Source of the DNA: Flavobacterium limnosediminis JC2902
GTDB taxonomy: Bacteria > Bacteroidota > Bacteroidia > Flavobacteriales > Flavobacteriaceae
Assembly: GCF_000498535.1 (NCBI RefSeq)
Contig: NZ_AVGG01000005.1
Span: 62,001 to 126,000, forward strand
Direction: 5' to 3'
Length of the DNA: 64,000 nt
Shown one piece after another: positions 45,669-54,180 of this stretch (position 1 is the first letter of the stretch; every line of letters begins with the position of its first letter). The position numbers and the translations under genes are program-made. Below the pieces are notes generated by a model. It worked only from the letters and a program-made list of their open reading frames with translations. It searched no databases and was not told the origin of the DNA.

Positions 45669-46577
45669 CCTATCATCTACTTTTCCAACTATCGACATAG
45701 CCAAATCCTTTTTAACATAATATAGTTTTCCTCTAATAAAAACTCCAACCATAATCCCATAGTTTAAAATGTAATAAAAAAGTACAGTATATTTAAATCC
45801 ATTTTTTAGCACTTCTTCTAATTAACAACCATCTCAATCAACTTTGGATTTCCCTAAAACTCGTTTGCTTAAGAGGCCGTCTAACAAGTAGTTTTTAAAC
45901 ATTTATAGTTAAAGAAAAAGCTATGCATACTAATAAATTATTTTATAAGACTTAGTCCCTATCACATTCTTTTCATACCTTTCATTAAATTATATGTTAT
46001 TTCATGAATATTTTTACTGTAAAGTAATCGTCTATTATCCTCAATACTTAATTTAGTATATCTAATATTAGAAACCAATCTTCTTACACAATAAAAATCT
46101 ACAACAAAAATGTTCAAAAAAACCATTTAAACATATTTTTTGTTGTAAAAAAATAAATCGAACTAAAGTTTATAAGTATTGTATTGTTAATTCATTTTCT
46201 ATTTTTATTAAATTGTCTTTTTTACATTCTATAAAAAAAGAACAACCATCAGACAAAATACTAAATAACAATAAATTACATTTTATTTTTTACTTTAAAA
46301 AAAATGAAGAAGAATTTTCTGTAACCATATTTGCTGTTTTCGGTATCAGTATTTTCACGTACACGATTTATGAAAATTAAATCTAATTTTGCAATCGCTT
46401 TTAAAAGCTAATTGTAATTACATCAAAGGGTTAGCTACCTTTAAAAAAACATGTGAAAATAAAGGTTGGGTTTTCAAATGTTTCGAGTTTCCAGCCAAAA
46501 TAAAAAAGCAGCCTTATCGAAAAATATTTTGGACGAAATAAAATAAGACTGCAATTAATTTTTAAAAAACAAATATA

Positions 46578-47201
46578 ATGAAAAAAATTCTTTTTGGGTT
46601 AATTACAATGACTATGCTATTTTCTTGCTCAAAAGAAAATGAGATTCAAAGTACAAATAATGGCAAAACATCAAGTAAAATTGATTCTGAGTTAGCGCAA
46701 AAATTAAGAGATAGAGTTTACGGAGCTTTATCTTCAAGCAAGATGGAAGATGAATTTGATTTTTTAAATGCAGAAAAGCTTTACACAGAAGACGGTGAAT
46801 GTGTAATTGTTGCAAAATCAATAAATTTTGATGAAAAAAGTCTTTCAAATGAAACACTTACAATTGGTTATATTGAATCTGCTGACGAATTTTTTGGTGA
46901 CCCAGTAATTATGAATGTTATAGATACTAAAGGTAATGATACTGAAATTACACTTGAATTATTAGATATTGATAGGGAATTAGTTTCAACAACTTACATT
47001 GATAAAGGTAATGAAACTGTAACTGGTGTAGAAAATTCTTCATATTCAAAAGCGAATTGTATAAGAAATTCATCGGGTTGTTTCCTTGATGCTTACAGTG
47101 GTCACGGTACAGCAAGTGTTCTCCTTACAATAACATCTGCTTTTATTCCTAAAACGACTATATTGGTTTATGCAACTTGTATGTATAAGAATTGTTTATA
47201 A
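46578..47201 (+). CDS. Lipoprotein in reverse orientation inside the array
   Basis: 207 residues. The lipoprotein signal MKKILFGLITMTMLFSC has its Cys at residue 17. The middle is acidic and helix/strand mixed. The C-terminal 45 residues are different in character: ANCIRNSSGCFLDAYSGHG, then a hydrophobic TASVLLTITSAFIPKTTILVYATC, ending in MYKNCL, with five cysteines in all. It is one of the few plus-strand genes in the array. The small membrane protein gene follows eight bases later, so they form a pair. I recognise no family. Confidence 0.65.
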   Translation: MKKILFGLITMTMLFSCSKENEIQSTNNGKTSSKIDSELAQKLRDRVYGALSSSKMEDEFDFLNAEKLYTEDGECVIVAKSINFDEKSLSNETLTIGYIESADEFFGDPVIMNVIDTKGNDTEITLELLDIDRELVSTTYIDKGNETVTGVENSSYSKANCIRNSSGCFLDAYSGHGTASVLLTITSAFIPKTTILVYATCMYKNCL

Positions 47202-47208
47202 TTAAATT

Positions 47209-47451
47209 ATGAAAAATTTACTTGTTTACTATATTAGTATTTTATCGCCTATTGGAATTTTAATTTGGATGGCTTTTAATTGCGAAAGCGAATGTTTTGT
47301 TTTAGGTGTATTATTATATTTCATTTATAGAAATTTTACTGATGGGTATAGACTTTATTCTTTAGGTTTGATTGCGAAGAAAGATATTTATAAGACAAAC
47401 ATTTGTCTTTATCAAATCAAATTTTTTAAAAGCTTATATTTTAAAAAATAA
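47209..47451 (+). CDS. Small two-span membrane protein
   Basis: 80 residues with two hydrophobic segments (about 5-22 and 28-45) around a CESECF turn, and a basic C-terminus ending in KSLYFKK. It starts eight bases after the lipoprotein gene and is followed by a perfect terminator. Its small size and its pairing with a Cys-rich exported protein would fit an immunity or export partner, but this is only inference from layout. Confidence 0.55.
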   Translation: MKNLLVYYISILSPIGILIWMAFNCESECFVLGVLLYFIYRNFTDGYRLYSLGLIAKKDIYKTNICLYQIKFFKSLYFKK

Positions 47452-47484
47452 GTACTAGGATATTTCTTTCTATAGTGCTATTTA

Positions 47485-47518
47485 AAAAAGGTTCTGTAAA
47501 ATTTTACAGAACCTTTTT
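47485..47518 (+). terminator. Terminator of the lipoprotein / membrane protein pair
   Basis: AAAAAGGTTCTGTAAAA pairs perfectly with TTTTACAGAACCTTTTT. It works for the plus-strand pair. Confidence 0.8.
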
Positions 47519-48100
47519 GCTATTAAGAAGAAATTTATTTTTTAAAATGAAAAGTAAAAGAAAAACGATTTTGTTATCTTTCCTTTTTACTTATCTAGTT
47601 ACCCATAAAACGATTCTTTTTCACTAAACAGTTCTACAATTTTTACACTGATTTAATCGATTTACAATCTAATCCATTTATTCCTGAGGAAATTATAAGG
47701 TAGCAGAGTTAATACTATTACCAATTATTACAATGATAGGAACTATGCAATCCTATACAGAGATTTTTTCGTATAAAAATCCTGATTATATAAGAACTGG
47801 TAAGTTTTTCAAGAATACATTGGCGATAATTTGTATTGGATTTACCTCTTATTCTGTTTATATTACATGGATGCAGCATTCTCAACTTCTTTCCCTAAAT
47901 AATTCGACGTTATCTTTTCCGGTATTAAAATTTGTAAGTAAATTTATTTCTCTTTGTGATTTATTATCATGATCTGTATAAATTAGAGAATTGACTATTT
48001 GAAAACCTAATTCTCATAAAATTGATTCACCATATAGCTCTAATGGATAACCAGTTTTTTTAACCAATCTAAAATTTTTCCGTTCATTTTTGTCATAATT
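47519..48100. other. Intergenic stretch with decayed coding remnants
   Basis: About 580 bases. A 79-codon plus-strand frame at 47733-47972 is hydrophobic and unconvincing. On the minus strand an ATG at 48087, well placed after the R' of cassette 7, opens only 15 codons (MNGKILDWLKKLVIH) before a stop, so the original cassette-7 gene appears lost. Confidence 0.4.
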
Positions 48101-48196
48101 GCACACAACTCATAAATATACTCAAAACTCTTACTAATATATATGAGCATTTACTTATCTAAATTTCACCAAATAAACTACTATTCCACACCCTTG

Positions 48197-48219
48197 CTAA
48201 TACTTAAAAACACGTGATT
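48197..48219 (-). promoter_or_regulatory. Diverged ACGT-box operator in junction 6/7
   Basis: CTAATACTTAAAAACACGTG plus ATT on the plus strand keeps one full ACGT box and the overall spacing, but one box is lost. The gene it would control is also degraded, so loss of constraint is plausible. Confidence 0.4.
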
Positions 48220-48238
48220 TCATACCCAATAAAACAAA

Positions 48239-48258
48239 AAAACGCCTTCCGACGTTTC
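48239..48258 (-). terminator. Terminator in junction 6/7
   Basis: AAACGtC-GGAA-GGCGTTT hairpin with a following T run on the minus strand. It is a near copy of the hairpin at 45649. Confidence 0.55.
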
Positions 48259-48535
48259 TCTATTTCCTATTCCTGTTTTTGCAACTATAATTATACCGGG
48301 AATCTCTTTTATAATCAAACAGTCTCCCTCGAATCAAAACTCCAGCAATAACTATTATAACTAATCCAAATATTTCATACAATTTAATAGTTCAAAAATA
48401 TTATAAGCAAAGTATGGCATATTAATCCCCTTTTTTGATAAACACTTCTTAATTAACAACAACTTTTAAGAAGTTTCAACTTCTCCTTAAAATCTCACTT
48501 GTTTAAAACCGCTGTTGTGTGCTACCCTTATTGAA

Positions 48536-49426
48536 TTATGGAATTAAAGTCTTTTTAAACTCCAAAATTTCGCTAGCTTTTATGACGTAACCTAAATTCA
48601 TTGGAATATTTGTTTGGACATTGGACATTGGATCTCCAGGATTAGTTTTTACAACTTTCCCTTCAACTGTATAGGTCGGTCCAGCATATAGAACCCCTAA
48701 AAAATAAAGTTTTACACCAATTTTTCCAACATAGGTTTCTTTATCTGTATATAAATCACGATACATTATAATTGGAGAACCGCTTGAGCCGCCAAACGCG
48801 GCGATATCTACTAAGAATTCTCTCTTTCCATTGTAATCTAAAAAAGGAGTTGTAGCTGTTATTCCTTCTCTAACAATCGGCATATTATTTTTTGTATCCC
48901 ATAAGCCACTTGGATAGCCAATCATCCAAATATTTTCAATTGACTTCAACTCTTTTTTCTGAGTTTCATCATTTGGAATTCTATCTTCATCAGCTGCAAT
49001 ATAATAAACACCAATGTTTTTTTTAGCAAGTTCATCATAAATCCATGCTGTTGGTATAGCAACTAAATCAATATCTTTATTTGGATGTTGAATCACATTA
49101 GGAATCTTATTGGGAATTGTAACAACATATGCGGGACCGTAATCTGGCTCTCCATTTTTTTCTTTCTTAAAAAAAAGATTTATCGATATTGCACCATCAA
49201 CAACATGTTTATTAGTTATAATTACTGGAACTACCTTCTTTTTATCTTTATCTGCGTAAAAATTGAAAAAAAATCCAGTTCCGGTATTTACTTGACTTCC
49301 ATTAACCGCTTCAATTCGGATAGTTCCATTTAATAATTGTTCTGTTATATGCATTTTATTTTGTGCTTTAAAGTTAGATAGATGTAGGCAAAATAATATA
49401 GTAAGTAAGAATTTATATTTTTTCAT
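48536..49426 (-). CDS. Exported trypsin-like serine protease (cassette 6)
   Basis: 296 residues. A signal peptide ends near NFKAQ (residue 22). The trypsin-like domain has His74 in ITNKHVVDG, an Asp in the HPNKDIDLVAIP segment (Asp118 or Asp120) and Ser215 in AFGGSSGSPI. Unlike the protease of the 36-kb operon it is exported and lacks an extra C-terminal domain. Such small periplasmic or secreted proteases may degrade or process proteins at the cell surface. It is alone in its cassette, bounded by perfectly complementary ends GTTGTGTGC and GCACACAAC. Confidence 0.85.
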   Translation of the reverse strand: MKKYKFLLTILFCLHLSNFKAQNKMHITEQLLNGTIRIEAVNGSQVNTGTGFFFNFYADKDKKKVVPVIITNKHVVDGAISINLFFKKEKNGEPDYGPAYVVTIPNKIPNVIQHPNKDIDLVAIPTAWIYDELAKKNIGVYYIAADEDRIPNDETQKKELKSIENIWMIGYPSGLWDTKNNMPIVREGITATTPFLDYNGKREFLVDIAAFGGSSGSPIIMYRDLYTDKETYVGKIGVKLYFLGVLYAGPTYTVEGKVVKTNPGDPMSNVQTNIPMNLGYVIKASEILEFKKTLIP

Positions 49427-49475
49427 GATGTTTAATTTTCAGTCAACCTATTTTAGGACGACGCATTGGAAAGGG

Positions 49476-49616
49476 TTGCACACAACGTCCCGCCGGCTTC
49501 GCGATGTTTGGGGAACGGTTAACCAAATGATCAATTTAAGATAAAGTTTACAAGTGCAAAACTACCCTAATTTTAAGCCTTAAAGCCCAAATTTCGCGAA
49601 ACCACTGTTGTGTAAA
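49476..49616 (-). repeat. attC-like junction, type A (cassettes 5/6), best example
   Basis: On the minus strand: ACACAAC (R''), spacer AGTGG, TTTCGCGAAATTTGGG, the shared GCTTTAAGG, a loop, then CCCCAAACATCGCGAA, GCCGGCGGGAC and GTTGTGTG (R'). Inner arms pair over about 13 of 15 bases. The architecture is that of an attC site, except that the right-hand spacer is longer than usual. Confidence 0.65.
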
Positions 49617-49623
49617 GTACTTT

Positions 49624-50478
49624 TTATCCCATGTTACTTAAACTGTAACAATTCCCTATCATATTTCTGCAGTCTACTCTAAAAAACGATTTTGCAATTT
49701 TTTCTTCCTCTTCGCTTAATCTATCAGCTTCTGTTTTATAAAGTGTCATAAGCCTAGTTTGTTCCTTTAGTTGCTCAAATCCTTCTTTATATTTGTTTTC
49801 TAAAAAGCCATTGCTTACATATAGGCTGTCTTTATTGATAGAATATAAAGTTTCTAGTTCATTTAAAATGTTTTTTTTCTTGTTTTTTGGGATTCTTAGT
49901 TTTTCAATAAAGTAATTCTTAGAGTTCTTTTTTTGATACTCCCATAAGTCATAACTTTCTGTGGATAGTTCTTTATCAAGAGGAGCGTGACCCCATAGCA
50001 TAAAACAACCAGATTGAGCTCTCATTCGCGGATTTATGACACTTGTATTGATAAATACTAACTCTTGGGTTTCCATAACTTTTTGTTCAAATGCAGAAAA
50101 TATCGGATAATCATTTTGATTGCATACAAAAAGGGCACCATCGCTATCATTTTCACCTTAGCAAGCAAAAAACAATGAAATTAATATATCCATTGACCAA
50201 TCCATTAATCTAGTAGGTATTTCATAATGCTGGCAAAGCATTAGCCATTCAAGGTCAAATTCAGTAAATGTTAATGGTGGTGTTGCTTGTTTGGGTTTAG
50301 TTGATAGTAAATTGCTTTCAAAATCAACAGTTTGGTATCTTTTAAAGGAATTATATCTGTAAATTGATGGTTGTAAAGTCCATTCAAAATTTGCTTGTCC
50401 TCTAAAACGAAATGTTGATTGGTTAAGATTTAGACTGTATGCATATTTTAAAGTATCTGTAACTGAGTTTATATTCAT
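49624..50478 (-). pseudogene. FRG-domain protein gene with one in-frame stop (cassette 5)
   Basis: Read from the ATG at 50478 (MNINSVTDTLKYAYS), the frame gives 284 codons with a single TAA at 50158-50160 (codon 107). The part before has the FRG signature STFRFRGQANFEWTLQPSIYR and WLMLCQHYEIPTRLMDWS. The part after continues in the same frame with DSDGALFVCNQNDYPIF and a helical C-terminus. Everything else is intact, so this is a single nonsense change, a sequencing error, or rarely a recoded stop. FRG proteins are common in defence islands, with unclear biochemistry. The cassette ends GTTGTGTA and TACACAAC match perfectly. Confidence 0.75.
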
Positions 50479-50594
50479 TTCCTTAAAGTTATTTAGTATT
50501 GTACACAACTCATAAATACATTCAACTGTTAATATAATTATGAGCACTTTATTTATCTCAAGCCGCTCAAATAAACAACTATTCCCAATCCTAA

Positions 50595-50616
50595 TCAATA
50601 CGTATAAACACGTAAT
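50595..50616 (-). promoter_or_regulatory. ACGT-box operator in junction 4/5
   Basis: TCAATACGTATAAACACGTA plus AT on the plus strand, facing the FRG gene about 115 bases away. Confidence 0.5.
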
Positions 50617-50656
50617 TTCATGATTCAAAGACTTTACCAATCCATTCTACAAAAAC

Positions 50657-50682
50657 AAAAAGATGCCTAATAGCATCTTTTG
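50657..50682 (-). terminator. Terminator after the TIKI/TraB-like gene
   Basis: AAAAGATGC-TATTAG-GCATCTTTTT type hairpin on the minus strand with a following T run. It is a near copy of those at 42096 and 54242. Confidence 0.7.
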
Positions 50683-50753
50683 CATAAATAATAAATAAGT
50701 TTGAGTTTTGCCCTAAAACCCATTTGAATAAAACCGTTGTTAGGTGCTGGCGT

Positions 50754-51398
50754 TTATGACTCGTAGAAAATCCAATTGAGTTTTTCTTTTTTATTCCCCT
50801 GAATCACAGGTATTTTATTAATTATTTCATCTCTATGTTCTGCGCCGCAAATGAATAGAGCTTTGCGATAATCCAAGTGTTCACTATAATCATAAATATT
50901 GTGAAGCATTTGAATTTCGCGTTTATCGTGCAATTTCCTTTCTAAATCGTAGCGTTGTAATAGTTCAGTGTTATTTATTTCTAACAGAGTTGTTTTTTCG
51001 ATTTGCCGTAATCCTCTCAACATTTCGGCACATTTTGGATTATTTATAAATGAATGTCCAAACTGATTTATCAACTTGAGCTTGTCATTAAGGAGCATTA
51101 AATATTCAGGATTCTTTTCAGCGATGATGCTATAGTTTCCAAATATTTCTGAAAAATCCGTTTCATAAGTATCAATTGGAAAATGCTTTGCAGTATAATT
51201 TTCGATATATTTTTTAACCGCTTTTGCCTCTAATGATTGAGGGGTATAACCTTTAAAATAAATATCCTCAAAAGTTTCATTACAAAGCTCTTCAAATATA
51301 ACTTCTGGTTTTAACTTCTCGATTACATAATATAATTCAAGCCAATTACATTTGCCAGTTTCTAAATGAAAAGAAGAAAGAAAAATAACAGTTTTCAT
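50754..51398 (-). CDS. TIKI/TraB-like protein (cassette 4)
   Basis: 214 residues. The pattern VIFLSSFHLETG (His11), LKPEVIFEELCNE (Glu36/37), then IDTYETDF, and finally FICGAEHRDEI near residue 185 resembles the TIKI/TraB/EreA-like fold, whose conserved His/Glu/Arg residues bind metal and may cleave peptides or esters. There is no signal peptide, so it is cytoplasmic. It is alone in its cassette. Identification is by motif spacing only and is moderately sure. Confidence 0.55.
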   Translation of the reverse strand: MKTVIFLSSFHLETGKCNWLELYYVIEKLKPEVIFEELCNETFEDIYFKGYTPQSLEAKAVKKYIENYTAKHFPIDTYETDFSEIFGNYSIIAEKNPEYLMLLNDKLKLINQFGHSFINNPKCAEMLRGLRQIEKTTLLEINNTELLQRYDLERKLHDKREIQMLHNIYDYSEHLDYRKALFICGAEHRDEIINKIPVIQGNKKEKLNWIFYES

Positions 51399-51421
51399 GG
51401 GCTATTTACGCTATAATTTTT

Positions 51422-51562
51422 ATGCTAACGCCTAACATCTCGCCGGCTTTGAGAAGTTGGGGATTATTTGTACCTTAGTTTGTTTATTCCTAAAGCAGAA
51501 TTTACAAAAAAAGTTTGGTTTTTCCCTAAAACACCAATTATTCGAAACCACTATTAGGCTCA
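51422..51562 (-). repeat. attC-like junction, type A (cassettes 3/4)
   Basis: On the minus strand: GAGCCTAAT, spacer AGTGG, GGTTTCGAATAATTGG, a loop, CCCCAACTTCTCAAAGCC, GGCGAGAT and GTTAGGC, which is a perfect GTTRRRY core. The inner arms pair GGTTTcGA / TCtcAAAGCC with G-U-type changes. Confidence 0.6.
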
Positions 51563-51566
51563 GTAG

Positions 51567-52142
51567 CTATTTAAGACTTCTAAATTTTCTCCTATACGAT
51601 TCTTCCTCTGTTTCAGACATATTTATAAACATTCTTAAAATATGGACTTCGTCCAAAGAAGTATATTTATTTCCTAAATCTTTTCTCATTGCTAATAATA
51701 ATTCAGCAAACAATTTTAATGTTTTATATGAATCTTTTGAACCATTTACTTCTTCATTTGTGCTATTATTTCTAAATCTACCATATTTTTCAATTACATC
51801 GTCTGAAGCATAAAGTATATTATCGAAAGCTGTATCCATAGCATCAGCAATTTGCTTATTGTTTAGTGTGTTATTACCATTTTTAGTTTTAGTATTTTTT
51901 AATAATTCTCTAAATGGCCTTATTAAATCAGTATAATATTTTCTCTTTTCCTCGTAAATACGTTGCTTACTTTCTTTAATATCTTCTATGAACTTTGAAA
52001 TAATAAAACCTATAGATCCAGAAATTAAAGTTAAAATAGTTGGATCAATTTTTTTTATATATTCTCCATTGTAGAAAATAAATACTATGATAGAAATTAC
52101 TACTAAAAATAAAAGAAGTGTTTTTTTGTTTATCTTAATCAT
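51567..52142 (-). CDS. Two-span membrane protein (cassette 3)
   Basis: 191 residues. Two N-terminal membrane helices (about 8-25 and 34-50: LLFLVVISIIVFIFY and ILTLISGSIGFIISKFI) are followed by a cytoplasmic helical domain with YYTDLIRPFRELLKN, ADAMDTAFDNILYASDDVIEKYGRF and LFAELLLAMRKDLG. Similar two-helix plus helical-domain proteins are seen as lone cargo genes in islands, and their function is unknown. It fills its cassette. Confidence 0.7.
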   Translation of the reverse strand: MIKINKKTLLLFLVVISIIVFIFYNGEYIKKIDPTILTLISGSIGFIISKFIEDIKESKQRIYEEKRKYYTDLIRPFRELLKNTKTKNGNNTLNNKQIADAMDTAFDNILYASDDVIEKYGRFRNNSTNEEVNGSKDSYKTLKLFAELLLAMRKDLGNKYTSLDEVHILRMFINMSETEEESYRRKFRSLK

Positions 52143-52159
52143 GAGTATGATTTTGTGCT

Positions 52160-52308
52160 GTGACGCCTAGCGTCCCGCCAGCTTGCTGCATGTGGGAAAT
52201 TGTTTTCCCAAAAATATAAATTTAAGATAAAGTTTACAAACACAAGACCAACAAATAAATTAAGCCTTAAAGCCCCATTTTCATTAAACCGAGCTATGCT
52301 ATGGCCTT
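52160..52308 (-). repeat. attC-like junction, type A (cassettes 2/3)
   Basis: On the minus strand: GGCCATAGCATAGC, CGGTTTAATGAAAATGGGG, the shared CTTTAAGGCTTAA, a loop, CCCACATGCAGCAAGC, TGGCGGGAC and GCTAGGC. The core is GCT instead of GTT, and the arms pair less well than at 49.5 kb, so the site is somewhat decayed. Confidence 0.5.
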
Positions 52309-52327
52309 TTTCTGTCGTCCGTTTATA

Positions 52328-53020
52328 CTAGATGGTTAAAAATTGCTCGTAAAGAATTTTAGCATAATATTTCCCATATCTGCTTATTATAAATTTACTA
52401 AGCAAAATTGGTAAAAAGTAAATACAAGTTAGAATCCGACCTAGATTTCTTGTTGCCATGTCTCCTGTGTAATGTGAAGAAGCGACAACAATTAATGAAA
52501 TTACAAATGCTAAAAATGAACCACCAATAAAATTTCTAAAAAAACCATATTCAATATTGTGTTGTAAAAGCAAAGTGTTGTCTCTTAAAAGATTTCTAAT
52601 CTGTGAAACAGTTGTAGTTATTAGCTTTCTTGCTCTCTGCTCATCTGCTGATTCTTCAATTAAAGTAAGCAGAATTATGTCGAACTTGTTTTTTATTTTG
52701 TCTTCTATTTTTTGTTTTATACCTGTTTCAAGTTCACCATTTGATTTAAGCAAAAGGTTTGTCGTTGGCATATTTATTTCATCTTTAAAATAAAGTCTCT
52801 GAAATATTTCTTTGGATAAAAACCGATTTATCTGGACAAGTAAAAAAATAATTGCTCCTGAAAAAATAACATTAGTAATCGTTGGTAATCCAGTGTAAAT
52901 ACTTTCAAGTTTGTCGTGATAAATATTTGATACAAACTTGTTGTATAGTATTATTGCTGGTATTGATGTTAATACAGTTGGAAAAAGTCTTGCTTTAAAA
53001 TAATAATTATTGATTGCCAT
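52328..53020 (-). CDS. Four-span membrane protein paired with an MBL hydrolase (cassette 2)
   Basis: 230 residues with four membrane helices (about 13-30, 45-65, 165-187, 195-213) and a cytoplasmic helical loop of about 95 residues between the second and third (GIKQKIEDKIKNKFDIILLTLIEESADEQRARKLI). Its ATG is two bases after the stop of the MBL gene, so the two are translated together. A hydrolase plus a membrane protein in one mobile cassette suggests a two-gene defence or stress module; I know no named system with exactly this make-up. Confidence 0.7.
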   Translation of the reverse strand: MAINNYYFKARLFPTVLTSIPAIILYNKFVSNIYHDKLESIYTGLPTITNVIFSGAIIFLLVQINRFLSKEIFQRLYFKDEINMPTTNLLLKSNGELETGIKQKIEDKIKNKFDIILLTLIEESADEQRARKLITTTVSQIRNLLRDNTLLLQHNIEYGFFRNFIGGSFLAFVISLIVVASSHYTGDMATRNLGRILTCIYFLPILLSKFIISRYGKYYAKILYEQFLTI

Positions 53021-53022
53021 AT

Positions 53023-54042
53023 TTATTTAGCTGTTAATTGACATATAGAGTAGGCCTTATGTGTTGTATTGTATGTTGGAATACCCCAACCACGTTTTGC
53101 TTTGAAATCTTTTGCGAACTCAGCGTTTTTAACATATAGATTAATATGTTGACTAGAAATATCAAGAATTATATAACCCGCTTGGTTATTTGTAATTCTT
53201 GTTCCAGGATATTTGGCATATGCTAAGTGGTTAGAATTTGCATTACCAAAAAGTGTTATTGTTGGCGTAAGTGACTTTAAAAAATCAAAATTTCTATTTG
53301 AATCTCTTCCATGGTGAGGAGCAAATAAAATATCAATATTTTTCACTTTCTCAGCATGATTAGTTACGATGTGTTCCCATGTCAAATCTTCACTATCACC
53401 TGCAAATAAAATTTTCCAATGACCTCCAGTTGCTTTTGGAGGAGTATAAAGAATTACATACGAGGAATCATTCCAATTCCCTTTGTCGTTACAAGCTTTA
53501 ACAATTGAAGGAGTTGGAGACAAAATCTCAATATTATCTTGATTGTAATAAAGGTTGGAGTTATTAGAAAAATATGTTAATCGTGTGCTTGGAGATATTT
53601 TTCCGTCCCTAAGGCTTTTATAAAATTTCCAATCTTCTAAGTTGTATCCTCCAGAGCCCGCTTTATCAGATATTTCTTTTTTATTATCAGTGTCCCAGAA
53701 ATTTGTAATTGAAAATTCGTCAAAAAGGTCTTTTATTCCATCAAGATGGTCCATGTCTGGATGAGTAACAATGAATCTAAAAATATTCTGTATACCCTTT
53801 TCTTTAAGGTAAAATATTGGATTATCAGGATTCTTTTTCTGTTTATAGTCTTTTTTATCAGAAGGTACTTGCGTTCTTTCATACATGGCTCTTCTCAACT
53901 CCGAATTTTTAACAGCAATCTCTTCAACTGTATCATAATCATTATAACCATTACTTATGTCAATTACTGTCGTTCTCCCAGTATCATGTTGTATTATGTT
54001 ACAGTCTCCTTCTAAGACGTTTAAAAAATGAATTATTGCCAT
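53023..54042 (-). CDS. MBL-fold hydrolase, ComEC-like (cassette 2)
   Basis: 339 residues. It starts MAIIHFLNVLEGDCNII, then VIDISNG, then the metal motif VTHPDMDHLDGI (His94, Asp96, Asp98, His99). ILFAGDSEDLTWE and LFAPHHGRDSN give the remaining ligands. The ComEC/Rec2-type subgroup acts on nucleic acids or nucleotides. It is distinct from the 350-residue MBL of the 37-kb operon (different length and inserts). It has no signal peptide. It lies directly after a type B junction carrying the ACGT-box motif. Confidence 0.85.
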   Translation of the reverse strand: MAIIHFLNVLEGDCNIIQHDTGRTTVIDISNGYNDYDTVEEIAVKNSELRRAMYERTQVPSDKKDYKQKKNPDNPIFYLKEKGIQNIFRFIVTHPDMDHLDGIKDLFDEFSITNFWDTDNKKEISDKAGSGGYNLEDWKFYKSLRDGKISPSTRLTYFSNNSNLYYNQDNIEILSPTPSIVKACNDKGNWNDSSYVILYTPPKATGGHWKILFAGDSEDLTWEHIVTNHAEKVKNIDILFAPHHGRDSNRNFDFLKSLTPTITLFGNANSNHLAYAKYPGTRITNNQAGYIILDISSQHINLYVKNAEFAKDFKAKRGWGIPTYNTTHKAYSICQLTAK

Positions 54043-54180
54043 ATTTATTGTTTGCTATTTAATGTTCTTATGCTGATTTTAGGCTTATGAATAACTCATA
54101 AATATATTCAACTGTTAATATAATTATGAGCTCTTTATTTATTTCAAGCCTCTCAAAAAAACAAATAATCCCTCTCCCAT

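Larger units (their letters stand above)
45520..45890 (-). repeat. attC-like junction, type B (cassettes 7/8)
   Basis: R' is TCTGCCAAC at 45522-45530 (plus strand). The shared AT-rich repeat, the ACGT-box at 45610 and the terminator at 45650 follow. The distal half near 45860-45890 keeps a CGAGTTTTAGGG segment (minus strand) like those at 50.7 and 54.3 kb but no clear R''. Confidence 0.5.
45449..46577. other. Large intergenic stretch including junction 7/8
   Basis: 45.45-45.9 kb is the type B junction. From 45.9 to 46.57 kb I see only AT-rich sequence, a weak dyad GCAGcCTTAT / ATAAGaCTGC at about 46510-46553 and no convincing gene. This may be decayed cassette material. Confidence 0.4.
48101..48524 (-). 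repeat. attC-like junction, type B long (cassettes 6/7)
   Basis: R'' on the minus strand is GCACACAAC at 48514-48522, the perfect partner of the R' of cassette 6 at 49478. The site ends at GTTGTGTGC (48101-48109), the R' of cassette 7. In between lie the terminator at 48239, a diverged ACGT-box at 48197 and the shared AT-rich repeat. Confidence 0.55.
50502..50752 (-). repeat. attC-like junction, type B (cassettes 4/5)
   Basis: R'' of cassette 4 on the minus strand is GCCAGCACCTAAC (50739-50751). The site continues with AACGGTTTTATTCAAATGGG, the terminator at 50657, the ACGT-box at 50595 and the shared AT-rich repeat, and ends at R' of cassette 5 (TACACAAC, 50502-50509 on the plus strand). 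Confidence 0.6.

Noticed and set aside
45594..45812. A 72-codon minus-strand ORF between cassettes 7 and 8
   Set aside because: It runs through the ACGT-box motif and the terminator hairpin of the type B junction, so it is junction sequence read as protein, not a gene.
47733..47972. 79-codon plus-strand ORF
   Set aside because: Hydrophobic but without family pattern, RNA signal or neighbour in phase; could be a decayed fragment but is not supported as a gene.
50479..50640. A 54-codon N-terminal extension of the FRG protein
   Set aside because: These codons lie in the shared junction repeat and ACGT-box motif; the FRG protein starts at 50478.
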